Shown in pieces: positions 22,175-32,808 of a stretch of DNA of 37,941 nt. Each line of letters begins with the position of its first letter. Positions within the stretch are counted from its first letter, which is position 1. A program made the position numbers and the translations under genes. The DNA lies in the NCBI GenBank assembly GCA_003222635.1, contig QHWQ01000015.1, positions 1 through 37,941 on the forward strand, written 5' to 3'. Under the pieces are notes generated by a model that was given only the letters and a program-made list of their open reading frames with translations, made no database searches and was not told where the DNA came from. Source of the stretch: Acidobacteriota bacterium. Its GTDB lineage: Bacteria; Acidobacteriota; Vicinamibacteria; Vicinamibacterales; UBA2999.

Positions 22175-24697
22175 ATGTCGGTAACGCGGCCGGATTCCAC
22201 CGGCGCTCCGCTGAAGGCTTCTCTGCATGCCGCGAGAGAAGAGCTGCGCGCGTCGATCGCGCGCGGCGCCGGCGGGCGCGGCGCGCTCGAGCGCTACGCG
22301 GATCGCGTCGACGCGCTCATCCGCCAGTTGTTCACCGACGCGGGCGCCCACGACGGGCCGATTGCCATCATCGCGCTCGGCGGCTATGGACGCCGCCATC
22401 TCTGCCTGCACTCCGACATCGATCTGCTGCTGCTCTTCGGCAATGGCATCGGTCCCGCGGAGGAGCGCTTCGTCAACAGCTTTCTCAACCCGCTCTGGGA
22501 TCTCGGCGTCGTCGTCGGCCATCAGGTACGCGACATCGAGGATTTCCAGCAGCTCGAGACCGACAATCCCGAGTTCCTGCTGGCGCTGCTCGATGCGCGG
22601 GCAGTGGCCGGCGCGCGGTCCGTGTTCGAGCGCTTCGGCGCCGTCTTTCACCAGCCTGGCACGCACGCGTTCATCCTGCGGTCGCTGCTGGGACTCATCG
22701 ACGATCGCCACGCGCACTTCAACTCGACGCTCTATCAACTCGAGCCGGACGTGAAGGATGCGCCGGGCGCGCTGCGCGATCTGACCGCCACGCGGACGAT
22801 CGCGCTGCTGACCGATCCGCTGCTGCTGCGCCGCGGGCCGGCCGACGCGGCGCGCTTCGATGACGTGGAGGATTTCCTGCTGCGCGTGCGCTCGACGCTG
22901 CACCTGGAGTGCGGGCGCAATCAGAACGTCTTGAGCCACGAGCTGCAGGAGCGAACGGCGGAGATGCTCGGGTATCCGGGCGCCGAACCGCGGCAGCGCG
23001 TGGAACGGCTGATGAGCGACTACTTCCGCCACGCGCGGATCGTCAGCCGCTCGCTCGAGTGGGCACGCCGTACGGCGCCCGTGCCCGTCGGGCCCAACCT
23101 CGGTGTGTCTCGCGACGGCGTCCGCTTCATCGATCCGGCGCAGGCCGCGCGCAACCCCGCCTCATGGCTCGGCGCGTTTCAGGCGGCCCTCGATGGCGGC
23201 ACCGAAGTCTCGGAAGAAGCGCTCTCGTGCATTCAGCAGCACGTGGATCGCTATCGCGCCGACGATTTCTTCGTCGACGCGCGGGACCGCTCCGCGCTGC
23301 TTCGGTTCCTGAAGCCGCGTCCCGGTCTGTACGCGCGGCTGTCGCAGATGCACGACTGCGGGCTGCTCGGCCGCGTGTTCCCAGAGTTCCAGGCGATCTC
23401 GTGGCGGGTGGTCCGCGACTTCTACCACAAGTACACCGTTGACGAGCATACGCTGCTGACGATCCGCAATCTCGAGCGGCTCATCACCACCGACGCGGCC
23501 GATCGCATGCGGTTCCGTTCGATCCTGCTCGACCTGCAGGAGCCGGAGCTGCTCGTCCTGGCGTTGCTGTTCCATGACGTCGGCAAGTGGCGCGATGACG
23601 ACCACGCGCTCGAAAGCGTGCACATGGCCGAACACGTCCTCGATCGTCTGCATGTCTCTGAGGACGCGCGTGAGACGGTTCTCTTCCTGATCCGCCACCA
23701 CCTGCGGATGTCGCTCGCCGCGTTCCGCCGCGACACCGAGGATCCCGACATCGTCAAGCAGTTCGCCGCGCTCGTCGGCACGGAGGACCGGCTGAAGCTG
23801 TTGTGCCTGATGACGCTCGTCGACATCGAGGCGGTGAGCCCGGAGACGCTGACGCCCTGGAAGGCGGAGCTGCTCTGGCGTCTGTACGTCGACACCTACA
23901 ACCACCTCACGCAGCGCTACGGCGACGAGCGCATCGAGCGCAACGAAGCGGGGTTGAACGAGCTGCTGGCGAACACGCCCGAGGACGTGACGCCGGGCGA
24001 GATCGCAGGGTTTCTCGAAGGGCTGCCGCAGCGGTACCTCAACGTCTTCCCGCGCGAGGCGATCTATCGGCACATCTGGCTCGCGCGCGACATCAAGCCG
24101 GACGAAGTGCATCTGTCGCTCGAGCGGAAGGGCGCGGTCTGGAGCCTGGCCGTCGCGACGCTCGACAAGCCCTTCCTCTTCTCGAACATCTGCGGCGTGC
24201 TGTCGTCGTTCGGCATGAACATCCTGCGCGGCCACGCGTTCACCAACCCGAACGGGCTCGTGCTCGACGCGTTCGAGTTCACCGACGAGGAGCGGTTCCT
24301 CGAGCTGAATCGCGACGCGCACAACCAGCTGCTGAAGGTGATGCAGGACGTGGTGTCGGGGCGCGCCGACGTCACCTCGCGCCTCCGCGGCCGCGAGCAG
24401 GGGATCCTGCAGGCGCGCAGCGCGCAGCGGTTCACGCCGGTCGTCCACACCGACAACAAGGCGTCGGGCCGCTACACGATCCTCGACATCGTCACGGGCA
24501 ACGCGCTCGGTCTGCTCTACCGTATCAGCCGCGTCATCTCGCAGCATGGCTGCGACGTCGATCTCGTGCTCATTTCGACCGAAGGGGAAAAGGCCATCGA
24601 CGTGTTTCACATCACGAAGGCGGGAGCCAAACTCACGGAGGCGGAGCAGATCGCGCTGACCTCCGATCTGCAACGCACATTGGAGGGAACGGTATGA
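22175..24697 (+). CDS. glnD: Bifunctional uridylyltransferase/uridylyl-removing enzyme GlnD
   Basis: GGYGRRHLCLHSDIDLLLLF nucleotidyltransferase; HD motif LLFHDVGKWRDDDH; two C-terminal ACT-like regions; ATG 22175 preferred over track start 22124. Confidence 0.93.
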   Translation: MSVTRPDSTGAPLKASLHAAREELRASIARGAGGRGALERYADRVDALIRQLFTDAGAHDGPIAIIALGGYGRRHLCLHSDIDLLLLFGNGIGPAEERFVNSFLNPLWDLGVVVGHQVRDIEDFQQLETDNPEFLLALLDARAVAGARSVFERFGAVFHQPGTHAFILRSLLGLIDDRHAHFNSTLYQLEPDVKDAPGALRDLTATRTIALLTDPLLLRRGPADAARFDDVEDFLLRVRSTLHLECGRNQNVLSHELQERTAEMLGYPGAEPRQRVERLMSDYFRHARIVSRSLEWARRTAPVPVGPNLGVSRDGVRFIDPAQAARNPASWLGAFQAALDGGTEVSEEALSCIQQHVDRYRADDFFVDARDRSALLRFLKPRPGLYARLSQMHDCGLLGRVFPEFQAISWRVVRDFYHKYTVDEHTLLTIRNLERLITTDAADRMRFRSILLDLQEPELLVLALLFHDVGKWRDDDHALESVHMAEHVLDRLHVSEDARETVLFLIRHHLRMSLAAFRRDTEDPDIVKQFAALVGTEDRLKLLCLMTLVDIEAVSPETLTPWKAELLWRLYVDTYNHLTQRYGDERIERNEAGLNELLANTPEDVTPGEIAGFLEGLPQRYLNVFPREAIYRHIWLARDIKPDEVHLSLERKGAVWSLAVATLDKPFLFSNICGVLSSFGMNILRGHAFTNPNGLVLDAFEFTDEERFLELNRDAHNQLLKVMQDVVSGRADVTSRLRGREQGILQARSAQRFTPVVHTDNKASGRYTILDIVTGNALGLLYRISRVISQHGCDVDLVLISTEGEKAIDVFHITKAGAKLTEAEQIALTSDLQRTLEGTV

Positions 24698-25023
24698 AGC
24701 TGCTGAAGAGTATCGTCCGGCCGAACAAGGTGGACGAGGTGAAGGACGCGCTGGCCAAGCTGAATATCTCAGGCATGACGGTCACCGAGGTGCGCGGCCA
24801 CGGCAAGCAGAAGGGGCACACCGCGATCTACCGCGGCAAGGAGTACAACGTCAGCCTCCTGCCGAAGATGGAAATCGAAGTCGTCGTGCCGGATTCGATC
24901 GCCGACGACGCGATCAAGGCGATCGTGCAGGCGGCGCGCACCGGCGAGATTGGCGACGGCCGCGTCTTCGTGCTGCCCGTGGCGGAGAGCTATCGAATCC
25001 GGACCGGGGAATTGGAAAGCTAG
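24694..25023 (+). CDS. glnB: Nitrogen regulatory protein P-II
   Basis: MKLLKSIVRPNKVDEVKDAL...VRGHGKQKGHTAIYRGKEYNVSLLPKMEIEVVV; T-loop Tyr present; ATGA overlap with glnD. Confidence 0.93.
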   Translation: MKLLKSIVRPNKVDEVKDALAKLNISGMTVTEVRGHGKQKGHTAIYRGKEYNVSLLPKMEIEVVVPDSIADDAIKAIVQAARTGEIGDGRVFVLPVAESYRIRTGELES

Positions 25024-25097
25024 CAGCCGCCGCTTCCGCAGCCGCGCCTCGACCGCGTCGGGGCGCGCGTATATTCGCGCAGCTGAGTAAACATCCG

Positions 25098-25127
25098 CCT
25101 CCGAATGACCGATACTGCACTCGGAGG
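25098..25127 (+). promoter_or_regulatory. Possible Shine-Dalgarno-sequestering hairpin upstream of GTG 25136
   Basis: CCTCCGA (25098-25104) pairs perfectly with TCGGAGG (25121-25127), which contains the GGAGG ribosome-binding site 8 nt before GTG. Confidence 0.5.
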
Positions 25128-25135
25128 TAAATTCC

Positions 25136-27976
25136 GTGTCTACGCGTACTTGGCGCCTGTCCACCCTGCTGCTCGGATCGGGGTGCTGCGCCCTCATCTA
25201 CCAGACGGCCTGGATCCGCGAGTTCCGCCTGATTTTTGGCGCGTCAACGGCAGCGTCTGCTGCTGTGCTCGCGATCTTCATCGGAGGGCTGGGTCTGGGT
25301 GGATGGCTTCTCGGCCGGCGCGCTGACGCGCACGCACGTCCCATTCTGTTCTATGCGCAGCTCGAGACGATCGTCGCCATCTCGGCGGCGCTCAGTCCGC
25401 TGTTGCTGCTGCTCGTCCGCGAGCTCTACGTTTATCTTGGAGGGACCCCGAAACTCGGTCTCGTCGTCGGAACGGCGGGACGGCTCCTGCTGAGCGGTCT
25501 CGTGCTTGCGATTCCGACCGTCGCGATGGGAGGAACCCTACCCGCAGTCGCTCGCGCGGCAACGGGTGGCGATGATGTGCGGCGCCGCAACGTGGCGGCG
25601 CTCTACGCGCTCAATACCGTGGGCGCCGTGATCGGTACCCTCCTGTCGACGTTCGTGCTCCTCGAGGCGCTCGGCAACCGTGAGACGCTGTGGCTCGCCG
25701 CGGCGCTCAACCTGCTGATCGCGATGGTGGCGCGGCAACTCGATCGGGTGACCACGCTGCCCGCGGACCTTCCCGCGGCGAGTGAAGCGGTCTCGCCCTC
25801 GGAAGCGCAGGCTCCAGCGGGCTTCGCCCTCCTTGCATCGGGTGTCGTCGGCTTCGCGTTCTTCCTCATGGAGCTGGTGTGGTACCGGATGCTTGGTCCG
25901 CTGCTCGGCGGCACAGTTTTCACCTTCAGCCTGATTCTCGCGGTCGCGCTCGCGGGCATCGGCATCGGCGGACTTGTATATGCGGTGTGGGGAAGCGAGC
26001 GGCGTCCCTCGCTCCGCGGCTTTGCCGCCTGCTCTCTGCTCGAAGCCCTGGCGATGGCGATTCCCTATGCGCTTGGCGATCGGCTGGCGGTGCTGACGGT
26101 GGTTCTGCAGCCGCTCGGCCACGCCGCGTTCGGCGCCGGCGTGTTCGGATGGAGCGCGATTGCGGCGATCGTCGTTCTGCCCGCATCGATTGTTGCCGGA
26201 TATCAATTCCCGATGCTCATTGCGCTGCTCGGCCGCGGCCGCCTGCACGTGGGGCGGCAGATCGGCCTCGCGTATGCCGCCAACACCATCGGCGCAATCG
26301 TCGGTTCCCTCGCCGGCGGGTTCGGATTGCTGCCGTGGCTCAGCGCACCCGGCGCGTGGCGGTTCGTGACGATCTCGCTCATCGCGCTCAGCGCCGCAGC
26401 GCTCGCGCTGTCGGACGATCGGCGTTCGCCGCGGAAGCTGCTGCCGCACGCGGCATTGATGGCCGCCACGCTGCTGCTGTTGACGGCGCTCGGTCCCACG
26501 GCCGTCTGGCGCCACAGTGGCGTCGGGACCGGTCGCGCCGCGCTGCGGGGCATCGAATCAGCCAACCATCTGAAGGCGTGGGCGAACGGCGTCCGGCGGT
26601 CGGTCGTGTGGGACGGGGATGGAATAGAGAGCTCCGTCGCCCTGGTGCGCGACGGATCCGGTTATGCGTTCATGGTGAACGGCAAGGCCGACGGCAGCGC
26701 GCGCTACGACTCCGGCACGCAGGTGATGGTCGGGTTGCTGGGTTCGATTCTCAACCCGCACGCCCGCCGCGCGATGGTGATCGGCCTTGGAACGGGAAGC
26801 ACGGCGGGCTGGCTGGGTGCAGTGCCGGCCATCGAGCGTGTCGATGTCGTTGAACTCGAGCCGCTCATCCTCGACGTGGCGCGCGCGTGCCGCGACGTCA
26901 ATCACAACGTGCTGGAAAACCCCAAGGTGCACATCACCATTGGCGACGCACGCGAGGCGCTGCTGACGAGCCGCGAGACCTACGACGTGATCGCGTCCGA
27001 GCCCTCGAATCCGTTCCGTGCGGGGATCGCCAGCCTCTTCACGCGCGAGTACTACCGTGCGGTGAACGATCGGTTGTCGCCTGACGGAGTGTTCGTTCAG
27101 TGGGTGCAGGCGTATGAGATCGATACGACGACGATGCGCACCGTGTTCGCAACGATGGCCGCGTCGTTTCCTTACGTCGAGACCTGGGAGACGAGGCCGA
27201 ACGATTTCGTGCTCGTTGGCAGCAAGCGCCCGCTGCAGCACCGGACGAGCGAGCTGGCGGCGCGCATTCAGGAGGAACCGTTCAGGACCGCGCTGCGAAA
27301 CGTATGGCAGGCCGTGGATCTGACTGGCGTGTTGGCGCACTTCATCGCCGGCGACCCCGTGACGCGCGCCATTGCCTCCGCGCCGGGAGTCGATGTGAAC
27401 ACTGACGACCGCAATGTCGTCGAGTTCGGCCTCGCGCGGTCCGTCGGTCTGAACACGCCAACGGTCATCGCGTCGGTTCGGCAACTGGCCGCAACGCTCG
27501 GCGCGAACCGTCCGCTGCTCGACAATCCCGGGACGGTCGATTGGACAGCCGTCGACACGGCGTGGATCGGGTTTCATGTCGCGGAACAGGATGAAGCCAC
27601 CGAGGTCCAGTTCGTCCATCCGACAGCGACGGAAGACGCGCGGCGGCAGGCGCTGGTCAGCTATTACCTGCGGTCCAATGCCGGCACCGCTCGAGAGGTA
27701 TTGAGTGCGGCCGGGTCACCGGCACCGCGCGATCTCAACGAGCTGTCGATGGTGGCGGACATCGCGGCCCGGAACGGCGACGAGCGCGCGGCGATGCCGT
27801 TCATCGAACAATTGCGGCAGTTCGACGGCGGCGAGGCCGACACCATTCTGGCGATGCTGCGCGTGGCCCAGCGGCGATTCGATGAAGCCGCGCCGCTCCT
27901 GCAACAGGCGTTCGCGCAGTACCGCAGGACTGCATGGGCTCTCACCCGCTACAAAGGGCGCTGGCTCGAACGGTGA
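25136..27976 (+). CDS. Fused multi-TM / spermidine synthase-like protein
   Basis: N-terminal ~430 aa strongly hydrophobic; Rossmann methyltransferase-like VIGLGTGSTAGWLG, VVELEPLILDVAR, IGDAREAL, YDVIASEPSNPFRAG; GTG start with GGAGG. Confidence 0.85.
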   Translation: MSTRTWRLSTLLLGSGCCALIYQTAWIREFRLIFGASTAASAAVLAIFIGGLGLGGWLLGRRADAHARPILFYAQLETIVAISAALSPLLLLLVRELYVYLGGTPKLGLVVGTAGRLLLSGLVLAIPTVAMGGTLPAVARAATGGDDVRRRNVAALYALNTVGAVIGTLLSTFVLLEALGNRETLWLAAALNLLIAMVARQLDRVTTLPADLPAASEAVSPSEAQAPAGFALLASGVVGFAFFLMELVWYRMLGPLLGGTVFTFSLILAVALAGIGIGGLVYAVWGSERRPSLRGFAACSLLEALAMAIPYALGDRLAVLTVVLQPLGHAAFGAGVFGWSAIAAIVVLPASIVAGYQFPMLIALLGRGRLHVGRQIGLAYAANTIGAIVGSLAGGFGLLPWLSAPGAWRFVTISLIALSAAALALSDDRRSPRKLLPHAALMAATLLLLTALGPTAVWRHSGVGTGRAALRGIESANHLKAWANGVRRSVVWDGDGIESSVALVRDGSGYAFMVNGKADGSARYDSGTQVMVGLLGSILNPHARRAMVIGLGTGSTAGWLGAVPAIERVDVVELEPLILDVARACRDVNHNVLENPKVHITIGDAREALLTSRETYDVIASEPSNPFRAGIASLFTREYYRAVNDRLSPDGVFVQWVQAYEIDTTTMRTVFATMAASFPYVETWETRPNDFVLVGSKRPLQHRTSELAARIQEEPFRTALRNVWQAVDLTGVLAHFIAGDPVTRAIASAPGVDVNTDDRNVVEFGLARSVGLNTPTVIASVRQLAATLGANRPLLDNPGTVDWTAVDTAWIGFHVAEQDEATEVQFVHPTATEDARRQALVSYYLRSNAGTAREVLSAAGSPAPRDLNELSMVADIAARNGDERAAMPFIEQLRQFDGGEADTILAMLRVAQRRFDEAAPLLQQAFAQYRRTAWALTRYKGRWLER

Positions 27977-28197
27977 ACTTCAAAGGTCTGTGCCGTGATG
28001 CGATCACGCCGCTGGAGTCGCCGGCTGTGTGGACACAGGACTTCCTGTCGGCGCGGCGCGATTGTTACGCCGCGACGGGCGACAGCCGGCTCGCGATGGC
28101 CACGCACGACCTCGTCGAGTACGTCACGCGCGAGCCGATGCCGATCACAGCAGGCGTGAAACAGGCTGCCGCGCCGCAGCTGTCATTCGTGCCGTAG
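27973..28197 (+). pseudogene. Probable displaced C-terminal remainder of the upstream fused protein (frameshift)
   Basis: ALARTVNFKGLCRDAITPLESPAVWTQDFLSARRDCYAATGDSRLAMATHDLVEYVTREPMPI; no RBS; starts at the point where the upstream frame ends. Confidence 0.5.
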
Positions 28198-29469
28198 CGC
28201 CTCGATCGGATCGAGGCGCGAGGCGCGAACCGCCGGCACCATGCCGAAGAAGATGCCGACGGCGGCGGAAAAGCCGAGGCCGAGCGCGAACGACCACCAG
28301 GGAAGCGAGATAGGGAATCCGGTGGCGGTGTGCACCGTGACGCCGATGCCGGCGCCGAGCGCGATGCCCAGCAGTCCGCCGACCAGCGTCAGCACGGCGG
28401 CCTCGGTGAGGAACTGGAACAGGATCTCCCGGCGGCGCGCGCCGAGCGCCTTGCGCACGCCGATCTCCCGCGTGCGCTCGGTCACCGAGATGGTCATGAT
28501 GGCCATCACGCCGATGCCGCCGACCATCAGCGCGATCGACGAAATCACCACCAGGCCCAGGAACGTCGCCCGGCTCACCTGATCCCACACGCGCAGCGCC
28601 GCGTCCTGCGTCACGATGTCGAAATCGTCGGGTTCGTCCAGCTTCAGACCGTGGCGCACGCGCATGATCTCCTCGACTTCCCCGAGCGCCTTATCGCGTC
28701 CAGCGTCCTCACGCGGCAGCACCGCAATCATCGCGCTGCGCACCGCCGGCCCGCCTCGGAACGCGCGCGTGGCGCGCGTCCCGTACAGCGCCTGATGCGT
28801 CGTCTGCGGAATGACGACGAAATCGTCCTGCGGCGGGCCGACGCCGGCCGAGGGACGCTTGCCGAGCACGCCGATGACCGTGAACTCCGCGGCCCCGATG
28901 CGGACCTTCTTGTTGACGGGATCGAGACCGCTCTGCGCAAAGAGCGCCTGGTACGGCGTGTCGCCGAGCACGACGACCTTCCGCCGGTGCTCGACCTCGG
29001 ACGCTGAAAAGAGGCGGCCGGCCTCCAGCTTGACGAAGCTGAGCGTCGCGTACTGCTCGGTGGCGCCGATGATGTTCAGCAGCTTCGTCCGGTTCCCGTT
29101 GTAGACGACGCGATCCTGCAGGTCGCCCATCGGCGCCAGCCAGATGTCGACGTTCTGCACCGACGGCGCCAGCTTCTGAATCGCCTTCGCATCGTCCACC
29201 GTCAGATTGGGCCGCCGCATCAGATCCGCGAAATCGTGCCCGGCGGCGAGGCTGACGCCACTGAACTTCGCCACGAAGATCGTGTTCGGCCCGAGCTGGC
29301 GGATGCTGTCGCGCAGCGACTGATCGAAGCCGCGGATGAGCGACGTCATGCCGACGATCGCGGTAATGCCGATGACGACGCCGAGAATGGTCAGCGCGGA
29401 GCGGAGCTTGTTCGTCCGCAGCGTGTCGAGCGCCAGCGTGACGACCTCGCGCAGCAGCAGCAGGTTCAT
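28183..29469 (-). CDS. ABC transporter permease, MacB/FtsX type
   Basis: LRSALTILGVVIGITAIVGMTSL; TERTREIGVRKALGARRREI; C-terminal DPIEALRHE. Confidence 0.92.
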   Translation of the reverse strand: MNLLLLREVVTLALDTLRTNKLRSALTILGVVIGITAIVGMTSLIRGFDQSLRDSIRQLGPNTIFVAKFSGVSLAAGHDFADLMRRPNLTVDDAKAIQKLAPSVQNVDIWLAPMGDLQDRVVYNGNRTKLLNIIGATEQYATLSFVKLEAGRLFSASEVEHRRKVVVLGDTPYQALFAQSGLDPVNKKVRIGAAEFTVIGVLGKRPSAGVGPPQDDFVVIPQTTHQALYGTRATRAFRGGPAVRSAMIAVLPREDAGRDKALGEVEEIMRVRHGLKLDEPDDFDIVTQDAALRVWDQVSRATFLGLVVISSIALMVGGIGVMAIMTISVTERTREIGVRKALGARRREILFQFLTEAAVLTLVGGLLGIALGAGIGVTVHTATGFPISLPWWSFALGLGFSAAVGIFFGMVPAVRASRLDPIEALRHE

Positions 29470-30690
<1,221 letters not shown>

Positions 30691-30701
30691 AACCCGGTTT
30701 C

Positions 30702-32042
30702 TTATTTCACCGTCACCGGGGAGCCGTCGGCAATCTGGCGGACGGAATCAAAAGGACCTGTCACCACCTGATCGCCAGGCTCGAGTCCCGAGCGCACCTC
30801 GAAGTAGCGCTCGCCCGCGATGCCCACCTTCACCGGGACGAACACGACCTTGCCGTCGCGAAAGACGAACACACCTTCCGTTTCCTTCCGCGTCTGGCCT
30901 GGAGGCGGGTCGGGAGGCGCCGGCGGCGCCGCCGGCGCCGGTGTGCCGAAGAACCGCCGCTGCACGGGTGGTGGCGGCTCGTGCACGAGCGCGCCCTTTT
31001 CGTCGAACAGCATCTCGCGCACGGTCAGCGACTGAATCGGCACCGCCTTCGCGTTCTTGCGCGTCGCGGTCGTGATTTCCGCCGTGCACGTGAATCCCGG
31101 CCGCACCTCGGGCACGGGATCATCGATCGCGACAACGACCTTGAAGTTGGTCGCCTGTCCCTGTCCCAGGTTCGAGGTGACCTGCGCCGCCGCCTGCACC
31201 GGGCTGTTGCCGATGTCGGTGACGTGCCCCTTGAACATCCGATCGGGAACGGCGTCGATGGTCACGATCGCGGGCTGACCGATCGTGACGGTCGGGATGT
31301 CCGTCTCATCAACCTCGACTTCCGCCTGAATCGACGACATGTCCGCGACGGTCAGCAGGACCGTTCCCGCATTGTTCATCGTGCCGACGACGACGTTCTC
31401 GCCTTCTTCGATGTTGCGGCGCGTGACGATGCCGTTCATCGGCGAGGTGATCGTGACCTGGCTGAGGTTGTACTGCGTGGTCGAGAGCGCCGCCTGCTCC
31501 TGCTTGATCTGCTGCTCGCGCATCTGCGCTTCCTGCTGGCGCGTCTTCAGCTCCGCCTCCCGCACGGTGACGTCGTTCTGCGCGCGCTCGAGCGCCTCGC
31601 GCGTGGTCAGGCCGTCCTTCGACAGATCCTGCTGCCGCTTCAGCGTCTGCTGCGCGAGCTCGAGGTTCGCGTGCGCCTGATCGACCGCCGTGTCGGCCTG
31701 CTGCAGCGCCGATCTCGCCGCCGCGACGCTCGCTTCACCGCGCTCGAGCTGCCCGGCGAGCGAACGCGGGTCGATCTCGAGCAGGAACTGTCCGGCCTTC
31801 ACGCGCTGTCCTTCCTGCACCGCGAGCCGCGTGACGCGCCCCATGGTCGTCGCGGAGATGTTGATCTGGCGCTTCGGCTGAATCTTTCCCGACGCGGAGA
31901 CGATCGCATCGAGATCACGAGTGCGGATGACTTCCGTCGTGACCGTCGGCGATGCGTTCCGGTTCCGATAGATAGGCACGCCGATCCCGGCGGCGATCAG
32001 GACAACAACGACGCCGATGATCAGCCACGTGCGGCGTCTCAT
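30702..32042 (-). CDS. HlyD/MacA-type periplasmic adaptor subunit
   Basis: N-terminal TM; SGKIQPKRQINISATTMGRVTRLAVQEGQRVKAGQFLLEIDPR; ITSPMNGIVTRRNIEEGENV. Confidence 0.93.
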   Translation of the reverse strand: MRRRTWLIIGVVVVLIAAGIGVPIYRNRNASPTVTTEVIRTRDLDAIVSASGKIQPKRQINISATTMGRVTRLAVQEGQRVKAGQFLLEIDPRSLAGQLERGEASVAAARSALQQADTAVDQAHANLELAQQTLKRQQDLSKDGLTTREALERAQNDVTVREAELKTRQQEAQMREQQIKQEQAALSTTQYNLSQVTITSPMNGIVTRRNIEEGENVVVGTMNNAGTVLLTVADMSSIQAEVEVDETDIPTVTIGQPAIVTIDAVPDRMFKGHVTDIGNSPVQAAAQVTSNLGQGQATNFKVVVAIDDPVPEVRPGFTCTAEITTATRKNAKAVPIQSLTVREMLFDEKGALVHEPPPPVQRRFFGTPAPAAPPAPPDPPPGQTRKETEGVFVFRDGKVVFVPVKVGIAGERYFEVRSGLEPGDQVVTGPFDSVRQIADGSPVTVK

Positions 32043-32758
32043 GCGGTTCCTCCCGAGACGGCCATCGCGAGCGCCGCGAGCAGTGCCAGCGCGACGTACG
32101 CACCGGTGAAGGCGAGCGCGAGCCGGCGCGTCGGCCGGTCACAGAGAACAGACACGCCGATGGCGAGCACCACGATCCACCAGACGACGAAGAGATCAAT
32201 GACGCCTAAGAAACGCGCGACCGGTGACGCCTCGTCCAGCGAGCCGAACAGGCGCACCAGCGTCGTCGGGCTCGCGATCGATTCCTGGACGTAATAGACG
32301 GGCGTGGCAATCACCTGACGCAGCGCGAAGATAACGGTTGAATATGAAGTAATTGTGAGCAGATCGATGAATCGCGGACCTGTAAGGTCGGGCAACGCGG
32401 CGCTGCGGCGCATGGCGAGGAACAACACGCCCGCGACCGCGAAGGCCAGCAGCGGCCCGTAGGCGAGCGCCGTTCCGGCCGCGTAGAGCAGCCCCACGCC
32501 GCCTTCGGCCGCGCGCGCTTCCATCCGCGCATAGCTCTCGTCGTCCACGGCTTGACCGAAAGCGGTCGCTGTCCGCTCCCACTGGTCGACCAGCGCCTGG
32601 CGTCCCACGTCTGTTCTGAGGAACCCCGCCGAGCAGAGAAAGGTGATCGTGGTGGTGACGAGCAAGACCGCCGCCCACGGACGCGCCGGGAGGATGGCGG
32701 CAAAAGTGGCGCGAGGGCGGCGGATCACGCCCCACATGCGCGCGGCGAGCGAGCTCAA
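32039..32758 (-). CDS. Yip1-family-like integral membrane protein
   Basis: ~5 hydrophobic segments; MWGVIRRPRATFAAI...PARPWAAVLLVTTTITFLCSAGF; overlaps adaptor by 4 bp. Confidence 0.65.
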   Translation of the reverse strand: MSSLAARMWGVIRRPRATFAAILPARPWAAVLLVTTTITFLCSAGFLRTDVGRQALVDQWERTATAFGQAVDDESYARMEARAAEGGVGLLYAAGTALAYGPLLAFAVAGVLFLAMRRSAALPDLTGPRFIDLLTITSYSTVIFALRQVIATPVYYVQESIASPTTLVRLFGSLDEASPVARFLGVIDLFVVWWIVVLAIGVSVLCDRPTRRLALAFTGAYVALALLAALAMAVSGGTA

Positions 32759-32808
32759 ATCGGTCTCCTGATGCTGATAGGATGACAGTTTTTCACACTA
32801 TAGCTGCT

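Noticed and set aside
25049-25075. Possible sigma-70 promoter TCGACC-15 nt-TATATT before the spermidine-synthase-like gene
   Set aside because: Spacing of 15 nt is suboptimal and the -35 match is weak; not enough to call.
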